A stretch of 64,000 bases of DNA from Dorea sp. 5-2. GTDB taxonomy: Bacteria > Bacillota > Clostridia > Lachnospirales > Lachnospiraceae. Within the stretch, counting starts at the first letter, position 1. Every line of letters starts with the position of its first letter. Under the pieces are notes generated by a model, which saw only the letters and a program-made list of their open reading frames with translations, did not search any database and was not told the DNA's origin. The stretch spans positions 126,400 to 190,399 of the forward strand of contig NZ_KE159726.1 in assembly GCF_000403455.2 (NCBI RefSeq), given 5' to 3'. Positions 8,231-16,380 of the stretch are shown here, in pieces. Made by a program: the position numbers and the translations under genes.

Positions 8231-8588
8231 CCCGCGAGCAACGAGCCAAGTAGTCATGCTTACATAGATATTTGACTTTAGAAGTCAAAACATAGTATTC
8301 GCGGACAATATGATGCGGTACGATATGCTGTCTGTTATAATCTATGATATGCAATACAATACGTGGTTTTATATAAATATAAAGGAGCATGGAATGAAGA
8401 GATACAGAGCGCTCTCGGAAACTCAATAGCGAATAAGCAGGAAAGGGTGGTTTTCAGAAATGAGAGGGATAAGGGATGGATGATTGTGGGGCTTGAGCAG
8501 TCCAGAGAGCATAAAGAATAAAAATGTGCATCACTTTAAACCCTGTTGGAAAACAGGCCTGAAAGAATCTAGAAGCAGGAAACTTGGT
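8231..8588. other. Non-coding stretch between terminator and transposase remnant
   Basis: No convincing gene on either strand. A small perfect hairpin TTTGACTT-TAG-AAGTCAAA lies at 8271-8289. The rest looks like eroded flank of the IS whose transposase tail begins at 8589. Confidence 0.4.
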
Positions 8589-8651
8589 TTATGCGGCTGC
8601 CTGCACCTGCTGTTTATAGCGGGCATCCAGATGGATGCAGATTCCGATCAT
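8589..8651 (-). pseudogene. C-terminal end of a DDE transposase, separated by the RIT insertion
   Basis: Read on the minus strand this gives M-IGICIHLDARYKQQVQAAA-stop. It is the natural continuation of the fragment at 12181-12385, which ends HYSFMTTM. The joining Met codon is present at both junctions, so the two pieces were one reading frame before the recombinase element inserted. Confidence 0.8.
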
Positions 8652-8662
8652 GGTTTATTAAA
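8649..8662 (+). repeat. RIT left terminal inverted repeat
   Basis: CATGGTTTATTAAA, identical to the inverted right copy. Its first seven bases also form the left copy of the flanking direct repeat. Confidence 0.85.
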
Positions 8663-8670
8663 GAACTATA

Positions 8671-8734
8671 GTTATTCGAGAAGAAAGCATTATGCCACTA
8701 AATAAGCGGATATACTACAATCTTCTCGAATAAC
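8671..8734. repeat. Subterminal inverted pair at the RIT left end
   Basis: GTTATTCGAGAAGA (8671-8684) and its exact reverse complement TCTTCTCGAATAAC (8721-8734) are 36 bases apart. Pairs like this are typical of tyrosine recombinase core or arm sites. The inner copy lies just past the stop of the last recombinase gene. Confidence 0.75.
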
Positions 8735-8743
8735 AAATCATTG

Positions 8744-9787
8744 CTAACGGAGAAAATCGGGCATATTCTGCTTCTCCTGTGGCAGTGATGGTTCAGTCTT
8801 GTTTTGCGGAAACCATTTGTTATTCCATTCCTTCATTGAACGGTCAACGGTCTGCTGTGAAATATCCAGGTAGATCTGGGTCGTCTGTATGGAAGAATGT
8901 CCAAGGATATTTTTTACAACAGCCAGTGGTACACCTGCTTCAATTAGATGTGTTGCCGTTGTATGCCGCATTACATGCGGTGTATATGGCCCATTACAGA
9001 ACTTATCCGGGTGGACGGATTTTGCAGCTGTAACGTATTTTGTGAAAATTTCTTCAATGGCGGCCACAGACAGATGGTCATTCCGCTGGCTGGGGAAAAC
9101 ATATCTGTCAGGTTGATCGCGTATCCGTCTGGAATTAATATATTTATCCAGCAGTTGTGTTGCATCTGAAGTGATCTTTACCCTGCGGGACTTTTCCCCT
9201 TTCCCTGTGAGCGTCAGGATGGCGTTCCCCTTTTCATCGTGTGAGACATCCATTACTGCAAGTTCGCAGATTTCCTGTGCTCTTGCCCCGCTGGAATACA
9301 TCACGGATAAAAGGACGAGATCGCGCCAGCCGAGTTTTTCCATGGCATCCGGGAGTGAAAAAAGAATGGACAGCTCTTCACGAGTGAAGGAAGTGCGCTG
9401 TTTGCCCTTTACCCTCCGAAATGATTTTTTTGCGATCCTTGTCAGGCTGCTTCGGAACACGCATCCCGCTTCAAGGTTCCTACACTGTGCGTACTCTGCA
9501 AAAGAGGATAGTGCTCCCATACGCTGTTTGGCTGTAGTTCGGCTGTTTTTTCTATCGGATACCAGCCAGTCAAAAAATCCTGTTAGCATATCAAAGTCCA
9601 GCATTTCAAATGTGATCTGACTGATATCGGTTCCTTTCTGCTCTTCGAGATATTGGAACAGGAGCCGGAATGCACATTTATAAGAAGAAACTGTGTTTTT
9701 GCTGGCATTCATGGAGACTGGAAGGTATTCCGTGATAAATCTCCCAAGGAGACTTAAAAACTCGTATTCTGACTTATTCTTCTTCAT
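8744..9787 (-). CDS. RIT tyrosine recombinase, third gene
   Basis: 347 residues. The N-terminal half is a SAM-like core-binding domain (NTVSSYKCAFRLLFQYLEEQ). The C-terminal half is the catalytic domain with the signature residues: Arg in SSGARAQEICEL, HVMRHTTATHLIEAG (His-x-x-Arg), and ILGHSSIQTTQIYLD with the nucleophilic Tyr. It begins 14 bases before the end of the preceding recombinase gene, so translation is likely coupled. This copy matches XerC/D-like recombinases best of the three. Confidence 0.88.
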   Translation of the reverse strand: MKKNKSEYEFLSLLGRFITEYLPVSMNASKNTVSSYKCAFRLLFQYLEEQKGTDISQITFEMLDFDMLTGFFDWLVSDRKNSRTTAKQRMGALSSFAEYAQCRNLEAGCVFRSSLTRIAKKSFRRVKGKQRTSFTREELSILFSLPDAMEKLGWRDLVLLSVMYSSGARAQEICELAVMDVSHDEKGNAILTLTGKGEKSRRVKITSDATQLLDKYINSRRIRDQPDRYVFPSQRNDHLSVAAIEEIFTKYVTAAKSVHPDKFCNGPYTPHVMRHTTATHLIEAGVPLAVVKNILGHSSIQTTQIYLDISQQTVDRSMKEWNNKWFPQNKTEPSLPQEKQNMPDFLR

Positions 9788-10775
9788 AAGGTACCTCCAC
9801 TTCTGGAATCAGACCAGTCGTAAATGCTTCAAACGCATCCATGGTTCCAGGAACCTGTGTGCCGGAAAAACGCATATACTGATCAGTATCGATTAGGCAT
9901 TTATGCCCAAGGTAAGTCGGCAAAAGGAGATCGTTTATATCAACAGGATGGCCTACTGCTTCCAACTGCTGCATGGATTTCAGGACAAACAAGTGGCGAA
10001 AGCAGTGCAGGCAGGCTCCCCGGTCATTTGGGGATTTATCCCGCTGGTCAATGTTGGCCAGCTTCAGAATCTCTGCAAACCAGGCATCCATTTGGCGTTT
10101 CGTATAGTGCCGGCCGGGTTTATCTCCCGGGAAGAGGTAGGCTTCTGGATTGTCCATGATTCCAAGTGTGAGACAATACCTCTTCAGGATCTCCAACAGC
10201 GAATCATGGATAGGGATCAACCGTTCTTTTGAGAATTTAGTCTTTCGCAGGAACAGCGTCCCTTCTTTAAAACATACGTCTTTTCGCTGCAGTGCCATGG
10301 TTTCCCCCAGCCGGGTTCCGCATCCGTAAAGGATACGCAATGCCATTGGTATTTTTAACTGTAAGAATGGGCTGCAGCTACCCGGTTTACGGGGAGATAA
10401 GTTGTCCGCATAGTGCATGATCTTCTGGATCTCTGCCTCTGAGTAAATATACGGGATATACTCGGATTTTACTTTTGGAGATTCTGGTAAAAACGCCGGG
10501 ATTCCAAGGCTGTCCAGATATTTTACAAATCCTCTGACAGCACCAACTTTTTCATTGATGGTTTTACTTTTTCCCGGGATAGATGAAATCCAGGGTGTAA
10601 GGATGTCTTCTGTCAATTCCTTTTGGGGGAAGTCTATCTCTGCCAGATATTGATCCAATGAAGACAAGGCCCGCTTAGTTAGCGATACAACGGGATCAGA
10701 AACGCTGAATGTCTTTAGTGCCAGATACGCTTCCATTTCATCGGCGAATATACTCTTAAACACTGGAACCACCAT
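9774..10775 (-). CDS. RIT tyrosine recombinase, second gene
   Basis: About 333 residues from the ATG giving MVVPVFKSIFADEMEAYL. The open frame continues much further upstream through the first recombinase gene, but that part is out-of-frame shadow. A GGGAAGG motif sits directly before this ATG, so a GTG twelve bases on (VFKSIF) may be the true start. Catalytic residues: Arg in LYGCGTRLGETMAL, HCFRHLFVLKSM, and YLGHKCLIDTDQYMRF with the Tyr. It overlaps its neighbours at both ends, so all three proteins are probably made from one transcript. Confidence 0.85.
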   Translation of the reverse strand: MVVPVFKSIFADEMEAYLALKTFSVSDPVVSLTKRALSSLDQYLAEIDFPQKELTEDILTPWISSIPGKSKTINEKVGAVRGFVKYLDSLGIPAFLPESPKVKSEYIPYIYSEAEIQKIMHYADNLSPRKPGSCSPFLQLKIPMALRILYGCGTRLGETMALQRKDVCFKEGTLFLRKTKFSKERLIPIHDSLLEILKRYCLTLGIMDNPEAYLFPGDKPGRHYTKRQMDAWFAEILKLANIDQRDKSPNDRGACLHCFRHLFVLKSMQQLEAVGHPVDINDLLLPTYLGHKCLIDTDQYMRFSGTQVPGTMDAFEAFTTGLIPEVEVPYEEE

Positions 10776-12000
10776 CCTTCCCAGAAAGAAGTTCTGCAAA
10801 GTTGCCGCTAGGGGCAGGGACTGCGAGAGGACAAAGCCGCATGCTCTGGATGTCGATCCGGGCATAATGGCGGATGGCGTGTTTTGTCCCATGCCCCAGA
10901 ACCCGGCGGACAACTTCTGTTGATACGTTGTCATTAACCATGTTGCTTGCGATGGATGACCTGAAAGCCCGGCTTCCATGCCTGCGTCCATTAATGGGAA
11001 TCCCGGCGTTTCTGAGCAGCGCCCCGACCATTGTGTTGATTGCGCCATAGTCCATCGGCGTATATGGGATCACAAGCGTCATAAAAATCTGCTGGCAGCC
11101 TGCCACTTCGGGGCGTACTTTGTTGATATAGTCCAGCAGGGCTTCTTTTGCTTCGGGAAGCAATTCACTTTCCCATGGCTCACCCGTTTTCTGCTGTATA
11201 AAATGGATTCTGTTATCCGTGAAATCAACGTTTTCAAAAGTCAGGGAAGCAATATCACAGGAGCGGATGCCATATCTGGACAGGAGTAAAACAATCGCAT
11301 AATTCCTTATCCCAACAGGGGTTGTGCGGTCAATAGAATCTTCAATTGCAGAAATCTCATCCGTGCTATAAACCGTTGGCTGGGGATCGTTCTTCTTGCG
11401 GTACTGGACAAGCCTTGAATAATCACGTTCCAAAGTTCCGTGTTCAAAGAGAAATCTGAGAAAGGGGGCAATCCTTTCCCAATAACGGGAGAAACTCAAC
11501 TGCAAAAAGGCTTTCTGTATCAGTTTCCCGCTGATGTCCCCAGTATCTTCACAGCCGAGGGCGGAGAGATTGTCCAAAAACCTGCTGAGAATCCATCGCT
11601 TGTAATGAAGAGTGGTTTGTTTATTCCCGTTGCCTCTGCAATAGGAAATATACGCATCAAGGGACTGGCTGAGGCTGGAGGGGAGATTAACTACAGCAGT
11701 TTTATCTCCCCATAAGGCATCTCGCCCATCCAGGCCCTGATACAAACGGTTGAGTTTACGCACGATCACCTTCGCCCTTGAGACACGGGATGGACAAACT
11801 TTGAGTTCCTGCTCACAGTATTGGATGAGGCATTCTCCTATTTCAGGTGTGTATTCATCCAGTGCATTCGCATTCATATAAGCCGTGAATGCTTTGAGAA
11901 TGAAATCCATGTCCTTAACAGTACTGCTACTGTAGGATTCTGACTGGAGCAGCATGCGCAAATGTGCTGTCAAGTCGTTGAAAGTTGATTGATTTTCCAT
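10756..12000 (-). CDS. RIT tyrosine recombinase, first gene
   Basis: 414 residues starting MENQSTFNDL behind a GGAGGA Shine-Dalgarno; an upstream in-frame start has no such signal. It is the promoter-proximal gene of the trio. The N-terminal domain is longer than in XerC-type proteins, as usual for the first RIT protein. Catalytic motifs are present: Arg in LSRYGIRSCDIASL, HGSRAFRSSIASNM (the His-x-x-Arg box with SRAF), and VLGHGTKHAIRHYARI with the Tyr. How the three recombinases share the reaction is not known from the sequence. Confidence 0.87.
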   Translation of the reverse strand: MENQSTFNDLTAHLRMLLQSESYSSSTVKDMDFILKAFTAYMNANALDEYTPEIGECLIQYCEQELKVCPSRVSRAKVIVRKLNRLYQGLDGRDALWGDKTAVVNLPSSLSQSLDAYISYCRGNGNKQTTLHYKRWILSRFLDNLSALGCEDTGDISGKLIQKAFLQLSFSRYWERIAPFLRFLFEHGTLERDYSRLVQYRKKNDPQPTVYSTDEISAIEDSIDRTTPVGIRNYAIVLLLSRYGIRSCDIASLTFENVDFTDNRIHFIQQKTGEPWESELLPEAKEALLDYINKVRPEVAGCQQIFMTLVIPYTPMDYGAINTMVGALLRNAGIPINGRRHGSRAFRSSIASNMVNDNVSTEVVRRVLGHGTKHAIRHYARIDIQSMRLCPLAVPAPSGNFAELLSGKDGGSSV

Positions 12001-12074
12001 ACAAAATCCTCCTCTGTAAATTTGGTGTCGGGTCGACACAACACCAGTATACAGAAGAGTTTATATAGATCATT

Positions 12075-12138
12075 GTTATTCGAAGAGAATATGAAAAATC
12101 TTTTATTTTATGGGGAGGTGAAAAACTCATTGAATAAT
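12075..12138. repeat. Subterminal motif copies at the RIT right end
   Basis: GTTATTCGAAGAGA (12075-12088) resembles the left-end GTTATTCGAGAAGA. A weaker inverted partner, ACTCATTGAATAAT (12125-12138), lies 36 bases further on, the same spacing as at the left end; only 9 of 14 bases match, so the second half is tentative. Confidence 0.55.
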
Positions 12139-12146
12139 GAAACTCA

Positions 12147-12160
12147 TTTAATAAACCATG
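12147..12160 (-). repeat. RIT right terminal inverted repeat
   Basis: TTTAATAAACCATG, the exact reverse complement of the left copy. Confidence 0.85.
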
Positions 12161-12187
12161 TTATCTGAGATCTCAGATAACATGGTT
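12154..12187. repeat. 34-base perfect palindrome at the RIT right junction
   Basis: The centre is TTATCTGAGA/TCTCAGATAA with AACCATG on the left and CATGGTT on the right. The left seven bases belong to the element's inverted repeat and the right seven to target DNA; the central 20 bases belong to neither and are absent from the left junction. Confidence 0.9.
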
Positions 12188-12385
12188 GTCATGAAAGAAT
12201 AATGCTCCTTTGTGTGTATGAACATACGGTGCAGTCCGTAATCATTGAGGATGCGGTTGTTGATACGTTCCGTGGCGGTGCGTTGGTTATAAATCTTCTT
12301 ATAAGCATCTGTGCCGCGGGGGATATCGGTGTAAAGCCGGATATCCCATTCGGGCCGGGTCTTGACACTTCCGGTAAGTAGTTTA
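12181..12385 (-). pseudogene. Internal fragment of a DDE transposase interrupted by the RIT element
   Basis: The minus strand reads LLTGSVKTRPEWDIRLYTDI, then GTDAYKKIYNQRTATERINN and RILNDYGLHRMFIHTKEHYS, ending FMTTM at the RIT junction. Its last residues continue at 8651-8589. The N-terminal part, including most of the DDE catalytic core, is already lost at the edge of the neighbouring LysR gene. It resembles IS4/IS1182-type transposases; the exact IS family is uncertain. Confidence 0.75.
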
Positions 12386-12387
12386 TA

Positions 12388-13260
12388 TCATTTCTTCAAG
12401 AATTCAAGAAATTCCTTTTCGCGCTTGCTGAGCTTATAGTTTTGGGCTGTCACACAGCAGGAGTAAAGTTGATACGTCTTCTCATGAAACGGGATTGCCA
12501 GATATTCTCCATTGGATGGGGGATTCCAGAAGGCCATTGTTGTCAGATATTCACCGCTTCGCAGGGTGTCATAAAAACCCCCTCTGTCAGATACTTCCAG
12601 AAGTTGCGGATGATCTGCAATACCGAGGATATGGAGATAATTTCTGGAACTCTTGTCATTATAAATGACGAAAGGATAGTCATTAAGGTTCTCCGCTTTG
12701 ATTTTCGGCATTTTTGCCAGAGGATGTGTGCGATGCAAAAAGACATACATCTGCAGTGGAGGCAGAAACAACTCTTCATGAAAATGATTCTTTTCAATCA
12801 ATTTCTTGTATTTTTGTTTCTTTTCCGGCGCAAAGAAAATAATTCCTATAGTACTTTCGCCTGATGCAACCGATTCCATAACTTCTTCATTTCCCATTTC
12901 ACGTATCTTGTCTGAAAACTTATATGTGGATGCATTATGGAATTTGAGAAATTGTTCCATAACATACGTCGCATAATAACTGGCAATATTAAGTTCACGT
13001 TCATCCGTGGCCGCATTGATTTCCCGCAATTTTTTGAGTTCCATCAGGATTACTCTTGCACAGTCCAGAAACCGTTCTCCTTCCTTTGTCAGGATCACCC
13101 CCGTAGCCGTCCTGCTAAAAATCCGATAACCGAGTTCATCTTCAAGTCCTTTGATCATGCCGCTTAAATAGGGCTGCGATACAAACAGATTCTGCGAGGC
13201 TTTCCGAATCGAACCCGCCTTTGCCACTGCGGCTGCATATTCCAGATGATTAAAATTCAT
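12388..13260 (-). CDS. LysR-family transcriptional regulator
   Basis: 290 residues. The N-terminal winged helix is canonical: MNFNHLEYAAAVAKAGSIRK...SQPYLSGMIKGLEDELGYRIF...TKEGERFL. The rest is the substrate-binding domain (for example GESTIGIIFF, LHRTHPLAKMPKI). It is divergent from an M20 amidohydrolase/MFS pair across a 148-base gap, the usual LysR arrangement, so it probably controls that pair in response to the transported or hydrolysed compound. A GGAGG precedes the start. The effector is unknown. Confidence 0.9.
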   Translation of the reverse strand: MNFNHLEYAAAVAKAGSIRKASQNLFVSQPYLSGMIKGLEDELGYRIFSRTATGVILTKEGERFLDCARVILMELKKLREINAATDERELNIASYYATYVMEQFLKFHNASTYKFSDKIREMGNEEVMESVASGESTIGIIFFAPEKKQKYKKLIEKNHFHEELFLPPLQMYVFLHRTHPLAKMPKIKAENLNDYPFVIYNDKSSRNYLHILGIADHPQLLEVSDRGGFYDTLRSGEYLTTMAFWNPPSNGEYLAIPFHEKTYQLYSCCVTAQNYKLSKREKEFLEFLKK

Positions 13261-13334
13261 TTAAATATACCTCCTGATAATTTCAACCTATAACTAATTA
13301 CTTATATCTTCTCATACTTTTCGGAATAACGCAA

Positions 13335-13385
13335 ACGGTATTTTCCGTGTTATGATTTCAACATAATAAAATACGAATATGTATT
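13335..13385. promoter_or_regulatory. Candidate LysR operators in the divergent gap
   Basis: Two dyads stand out between the divergent genes: ACGG-TATTTT-CCGT (13335-13348) and AATAC-GAATAT-GTATT (13370-13385). Either could be the LysR recognition or activation site; the second lies just upstream of the amidohydrolase start. Confidence 0.4.
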
Positions 13386-13408
13386 CGATGAAAGAGAGGA
13401 AAGATACT

Positions 13409-14581
13409 ATGACACATCAGATTCTAGAAGAGGCCCGGGCAATGCAGACGGAATTGACCGAATGGCGCCACACACTCCATCAGATTCCTGAATTGGGACT
13501 TTATCTGCCGCAAACAACTGCGTTTATCAAAGAAAAATTAACAGAAATGGGAATTACTTTTCAAGAATATGAAAATTCTTCCTGTATTACTGCCACGCTT
13601 GGCAGCGGCGGAAAATGTTTTCTATTGAGAAGTGATATGGATGCGCTTCCGATGGAAGAGGAGTCCGGAGAATCATTTGCTTCTACAAACGGAAATATGC
13701 ATTCATGCGGTCATGATCTTCATGCGTCAGTTCTGCTAGGCGCGGCCAAGCTTCTGAAAACACACGAGCAAGAGATCAAAGGCACAGTAAAGCTGTTATT
13801 TCAGCCGGGGGAAGAAACCTTTGAGGGAGCAAAAGCCGCTATTGACGCCGGCATTTTAGAAAATCCTCGTGTAGACGCTGCATTTGCAATGCATGTTGCA
13901 TCCATTTTGCCTAATAATATTATCATTTATGGATCCTATCCGATGGCCGCCGTTTATGGCTTCCGGATCAAACTGACAGGTTCCGGGACTCATGGCTCTA
14001 CGCCGCAGCTTGGCATTGACCCGATCAATACTGGCGTACATATATATCTGGCGCTTCAGGAGCTTATTGCCAGAGAAATGAATCCAAGTGAAGAAGCCAC
14101 TCTTACGATCGGACGTTTTCATGCCGGCAGTGTATCGAATGTTATTCCGGAGCGCGCCGTTTTAGAGGGAACATTGCGCACATTTAAACCAGAGCTCCGT
14201 GAAAAAATGATAGGGCGCATCCGAGAAACCATTACATCCATTGCCTCTGCCTATCGCACGAATGTTGAGATTGAAGTATTGAGCGATGTGCCTCCGGTCG
14301 TATGTGATGATACTTTGAACATAGAAATGGTTGAGGCGATACAGGAGCTTGATGATACGCTTGGGATTTATCCGAAATATCATGTAATGGGGTCTGAAGA
14401 TTTTGCATTTATTGCCGAAAAAGTACCTTCCAGCTATTTCTGCTTTGGCGCAGGGCTTTTGGATCGTACAAAATGGCTCGGACAGCATAATCCAAAAGTC
14501 CGGTTCATTGACGAAGCGCTGCCGCTTGGTGCCGCAGTTTATGCAAAGACTGCGCTTGACTGGCTGAATAATCACGCATAG
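13409..14581 (+). CDS. M20-family amidohydrolase (amidase/N-acyl amino acid hydrolase type)
   Basis: 390 residues from the ATG (MTHQILEEARAMQTEL) behind AGAGAGGAA; an ATG 30 bases earlier is less likely. The family hallmarks are present: WRHTLHQIPELGLYLPQT, SDMDALPMEEES, MHSCGHDLHAS (metal ligands), FQPGEETFEGA, and later GSEDFAFIAEKVPSSYF. These enzymes (IAA-amino acid hydrolase/hippuricase/AbgA group) cleave amide bonds of N-acylated amino acids in the cytoplasm. It is followed after 32 bases by an MFS transporter that probably imports the substrate or exports the product. The specific substrate is not readable. Confidence 0.88.
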   Translation: MTHQILEEARAMQTELTEWRHTLHQIPELGLYLPQTTAFIKEKLTEMGITFQEYENSSCITATLGSGGKCFLLRSDMDALPMEEESGESFASTNGNMHSCGHDLHASVLLGAAKLLKTHEQEIKGTVKLLFQPGEETFEGAKAAIDAGILENPRVDAAFAMHVASILPNNIIIYGSYPMAAVYGFRIKLTGSGTHGSTPQLGIDPINTGVHIYLALQELIAREMNPSEEATLTIGRFHAGSVSNVIPERAVLEGTLRTFKPELREKMIGRIRETITSIASAYRTNVEIEVLSDVPPVVCDDTLNIEMVEAIQELDDTLGIYPKYHVMGSEDFAFIAEKVPSSYFCFGAGLLDRTKWLGQHNPKVRFIDEALPLGAAVYAKTALDWLNNHA

Positions 14582-14613
14582 CTAAGTTAATAAAAGTAGA
14601 GAGGAAAATATGT

Positions 14614-15894
14614 ATGAAAACGAAACAGAAGAATAAAAGTATTTATCATTGGGTGATTCTTGTCTGCTGTATTCTGACACTGATGTTCGCCTACTCAACA
14701 AGATTTGGACTGGCCCAGTTGTTTACAGCCGCAATCTTAAAAGAAACAGGGTTTGCTACAAGCGCGTATTTTCTGTCCACAACAATTGCAAGTGCGATTT
14801 GTGTATTTACATCTCCGATTGCCGGGAAACTGCTGCGCGGGAAATATATGCGTCCGGTTTTTTTGATCTGCTGTGTCGGTACAATGGGGTTTTATGCCTG
14901 CTTTGGTTTTTGTCATAAGCTTTGGCATTTTTACCTTGTCGGCGCGTTTCAGGGTATTTTTGCAATGGGTGCATGTACAATTCCGGTTACCGTACTGATT
15001 ACGAACTGGTTTGAGAAAAATCGCGGCCTTATGATCAGTATTGCTATGACAGGAATCAGTATCGGCGGCACTATTTTAAGTCCTGCAATTTCTTGGGCGA
15101 TCGGCAGTTTCGGCTGGCGTAAGGCTTATTTTATTCTCGGAGCGGTAAGTCTCTGTGTTCTGATTCCGATTGCAGGGTTCATTGTACGGCGTACGCCGGA
15201 AGAAGTCGGGCTGCTGCCTTATGGATGCGGTGAAACAACTGTTTCTGGGGCTGCAAAGAAAACAACTGCTTATCCGGCAAGTAGCTGGAACGTATCTCTT
15301 AAAGAAGCACGAAAGACGCCGGTTCTATGGCTGTTTGTTGCCGCCGGATTTCTCATCTATTTCAGTTCGTGTATATTGGGCCATATGAGCAATTACCTGC
15401 AGAGCGTCGGTTTTCAGGCAGCTTATATCGCTGCATTTATCTCTATATATTCGGTCGTAGCGATTTTTGGGAAGCTTGTGCTTGGACATGTATTTGACCG
15501 TTTCGGACCGAAAGGCGGCATGCTGTTTGGCGGCGGTACATTTGTCCTCTTTTTGGCTGCTTTCCTTCTTGTATCCGGAAGACTTGCCGTACTATACCTT
15601 GCGGCGGTTCTTTATGGATTTGGGACATGTATTGCTACTGTAGCTATCCCGATCATGACAACGAGTATTTTCGGCGCACAGCATTACAGTGAATTATATG
15701 GATTTATTTCTGCATTCACAATGACCGGCGCTGCGATCGGAAGTCCTGCGATCGGGCTGATTTTCGACCTGACTGGTTCATATCGGCCGGCGCTCATTGT
15801 TCTGATCATACTTACCCTGCTGTCTATTGCCGCTGTTTTTATCTGCACGGATATGAGCCGGAAAAAATCTGAAAAAGAAAATCAGAAAAGTTAA
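14614..15894 (+). CDS. MFS transporter (OFA/monocarboxylate-like)
   Basis: 426 residues with about twelve hydrophobic segments and a short charged C-terminus. The N-terminus (FAYSTRFGLAQLFTAAILKE), WFEKNRGLMISIAMTGISIG in the first half and LGHVFDRFGPKGGMLFGGG in the second half fit the OFA/MCT-like branch of the major facilitator superfamily, which moves organic anions. It sits in one unit with the upstream amidohydrolase and shares its probable LysR control. The cargo is likely the acylated amino acid or the released acid; that is inference. Confidence 0.85.
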   Translation: MKTKQKNKSIYHWVILVCCILTLMFAYSTRFGLAQLFTAAILKETGFATSAYFLSTTIASAICVFTSPIAGKLLRGKYMRPVFLICCVGTMGFYACFGFCHKLWHFYLVGAFQGIFAMGACTIPVTVLITNWFEKNRGLMISIAMTGISIGGTILSPAISWAIGSFGWRKAYFILGAVSLCVLIPIAGFIVRRTPEEVGLLPYGCGETTVSGAAKKTTAYPASSWNVSLKEARKTPVLWLFVAAGFLIYFSSCILGHMSNYLQSVGFQAAYIAAFISIYSVVAIFGKLVLGHVFDRFGPKGGMLFGGGTFVLFLAAFLLVSGRLAVLYLAAVLYGFGTCIATVAIPIMTTSIFGAQHYSELYGFISAFTMTGAAIGSPAIGLIFDLTGSYRPALIVLIILTLLSIAAVFICTDMSRKKSEKENQKS

Positions 15895-15905
15895 AATGTG
15901 AATAT

Positions 15906-16079
15906 ATGGGATATAGAATCATCCATCGCGGAAAGATGGTGAAAGAGATTGCCATGAAGGAAATTGCGGAAATTACGATAGCAGACAATGCGGTATTCCC
16001 TGTGGTTTTGGCGGTGATCTCATTTGCTTTTGCAGTTTTGTCCATGTATCATGTGGAACGTAAAGATTTGATCGGATGA
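15906..16079 (+). CDS. Small putative membrane protein or permease tail fragment
   Basis: 57 codons from ATG. The N-terminal half is charged (RIIHRGKMVKEIAMKEIAEI), followed by one hydrophobic span (AVFPVVLAVISFAFAVLSMY) and HVERKDLIG. No clear ribosome binding site. The ending resembles the last helix of ABC-2 type permeases, so a gene remnant is as likely as a real small protein. Not recognised. Confidence 0.3.
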   Translation: MGYRIIHRGKMVKEIAMKEIAEITIADNAVFPVVLAVISFAFAVLSMYHVERKDLIG

Positions 16080-16170
16080 TCTTCAGAGGAAACTCAGGAA
16101 TAAAAGTCTTGAAGTTTAGAAGGAACTGTGATATTCTATCAAAAGAATAGAAAAGATGGGAGTTGAAAGG

Positions 16171-16191
16171 ATGAAGACTATTTCTTGCTAA
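16171..16191 (+). CDS. Six-codon leader peptide (uORF) of the ABC-F gene
   Basis: ATG AAG ACT ATT TCT TGC TAA (MKTISC) follows a GGGAG/GAAAGG ribosome binding site. It lies upstream of two hairpins and the ABC-F gene. Antibiotic-resistance ABC-F genes are commonly induced when a drug-stalled ribosome on such a leader alters folding of the following RNA. Confidence 0.6.
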   Translation: MKTISC

Positions 16192-16205
16192 GTTTTATTG
16201 TAACT

Positions 16206-16251
16206 GCATAACAAGACAGGTACGGATGGATATTCCGCTCTTTTGTTATGC
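16206..16251 (+). promoter_or_regulatory. Leader hairpin of the ABC-F gene (candidate anti-/pause structure)
   Basis: GCATAACAAG pairs with CTTTTGTTATGC around a 24-base loop, directly after the leader peptide stop. Position fits an attenuation switch with the terminator 100 bases downstream. Confidence 0.5.
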
Positions 16252-16348
16252 CGATAGCAGGAAAGTCATAGATCCGCTCATCTGGGAATTGAAATAAAAG
16301 CAATGTCTCTTTTCAAGATTTAAGAGGTGTATTGTGTGTATTTCATGA

Positions 16349-16380
16349 GGCTGTAGGGAGACTTTCTTGCAGCTTTTTTT
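16349..16380 (+). terminator. Attenuator terminator before the ABC-F gene
   Basis: GGCTGTAGG and CTTGCAGC form an 8-pair stem with G-T wobbles, followed by eight Ts. It lies between the leader peptide and the gene, 59 bases before the start codon, so it should block transcription unless refolded. Confidence 0.65.

Larger units (their letters stand above)
8649..12180 (-). mobile_element. Recombinase-in-trio (RIT) element
   Basis: Three overlapping tyrosine recombinase genes on one strand fill the element, which is the defining layout of RIT elements (distantly recalling Tn554 tnpAB). Both ends carry the perfect inverted repeat CATGGTTTATTAAA (8649-8662, and inverted at 12147-12160). A 7-base direct repeat CATGGTT (8649-8655 and 12181-12187) flanks the insertion; joining the two copies restores the interrupted transposase frame. 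Between the right inverted repeat and the right direct repeat lies an extra 20-base perfect palindrome (12161-12180). Subterminal copies of a GTTATTCGA-type motif lie inside both ends. All three recombinases are open, so mobility is plausible. Confidence 0.85.

Noticed and set aside
8484-8705. Apparent 73-codon gene before the RIT left end
   Set aside because: The opposite strand carries the recognisable transposase tail, and this frame crosses the RIT boundary, so it cannot be an old gene.
12388-12450. Possibility that the LysR gene was truncated by the transposase fragment at its 3' end
   Set aside because: The protein reaches normal LysR length (290 residues) and ends KEFLEFLKK, as expected for the final helix.
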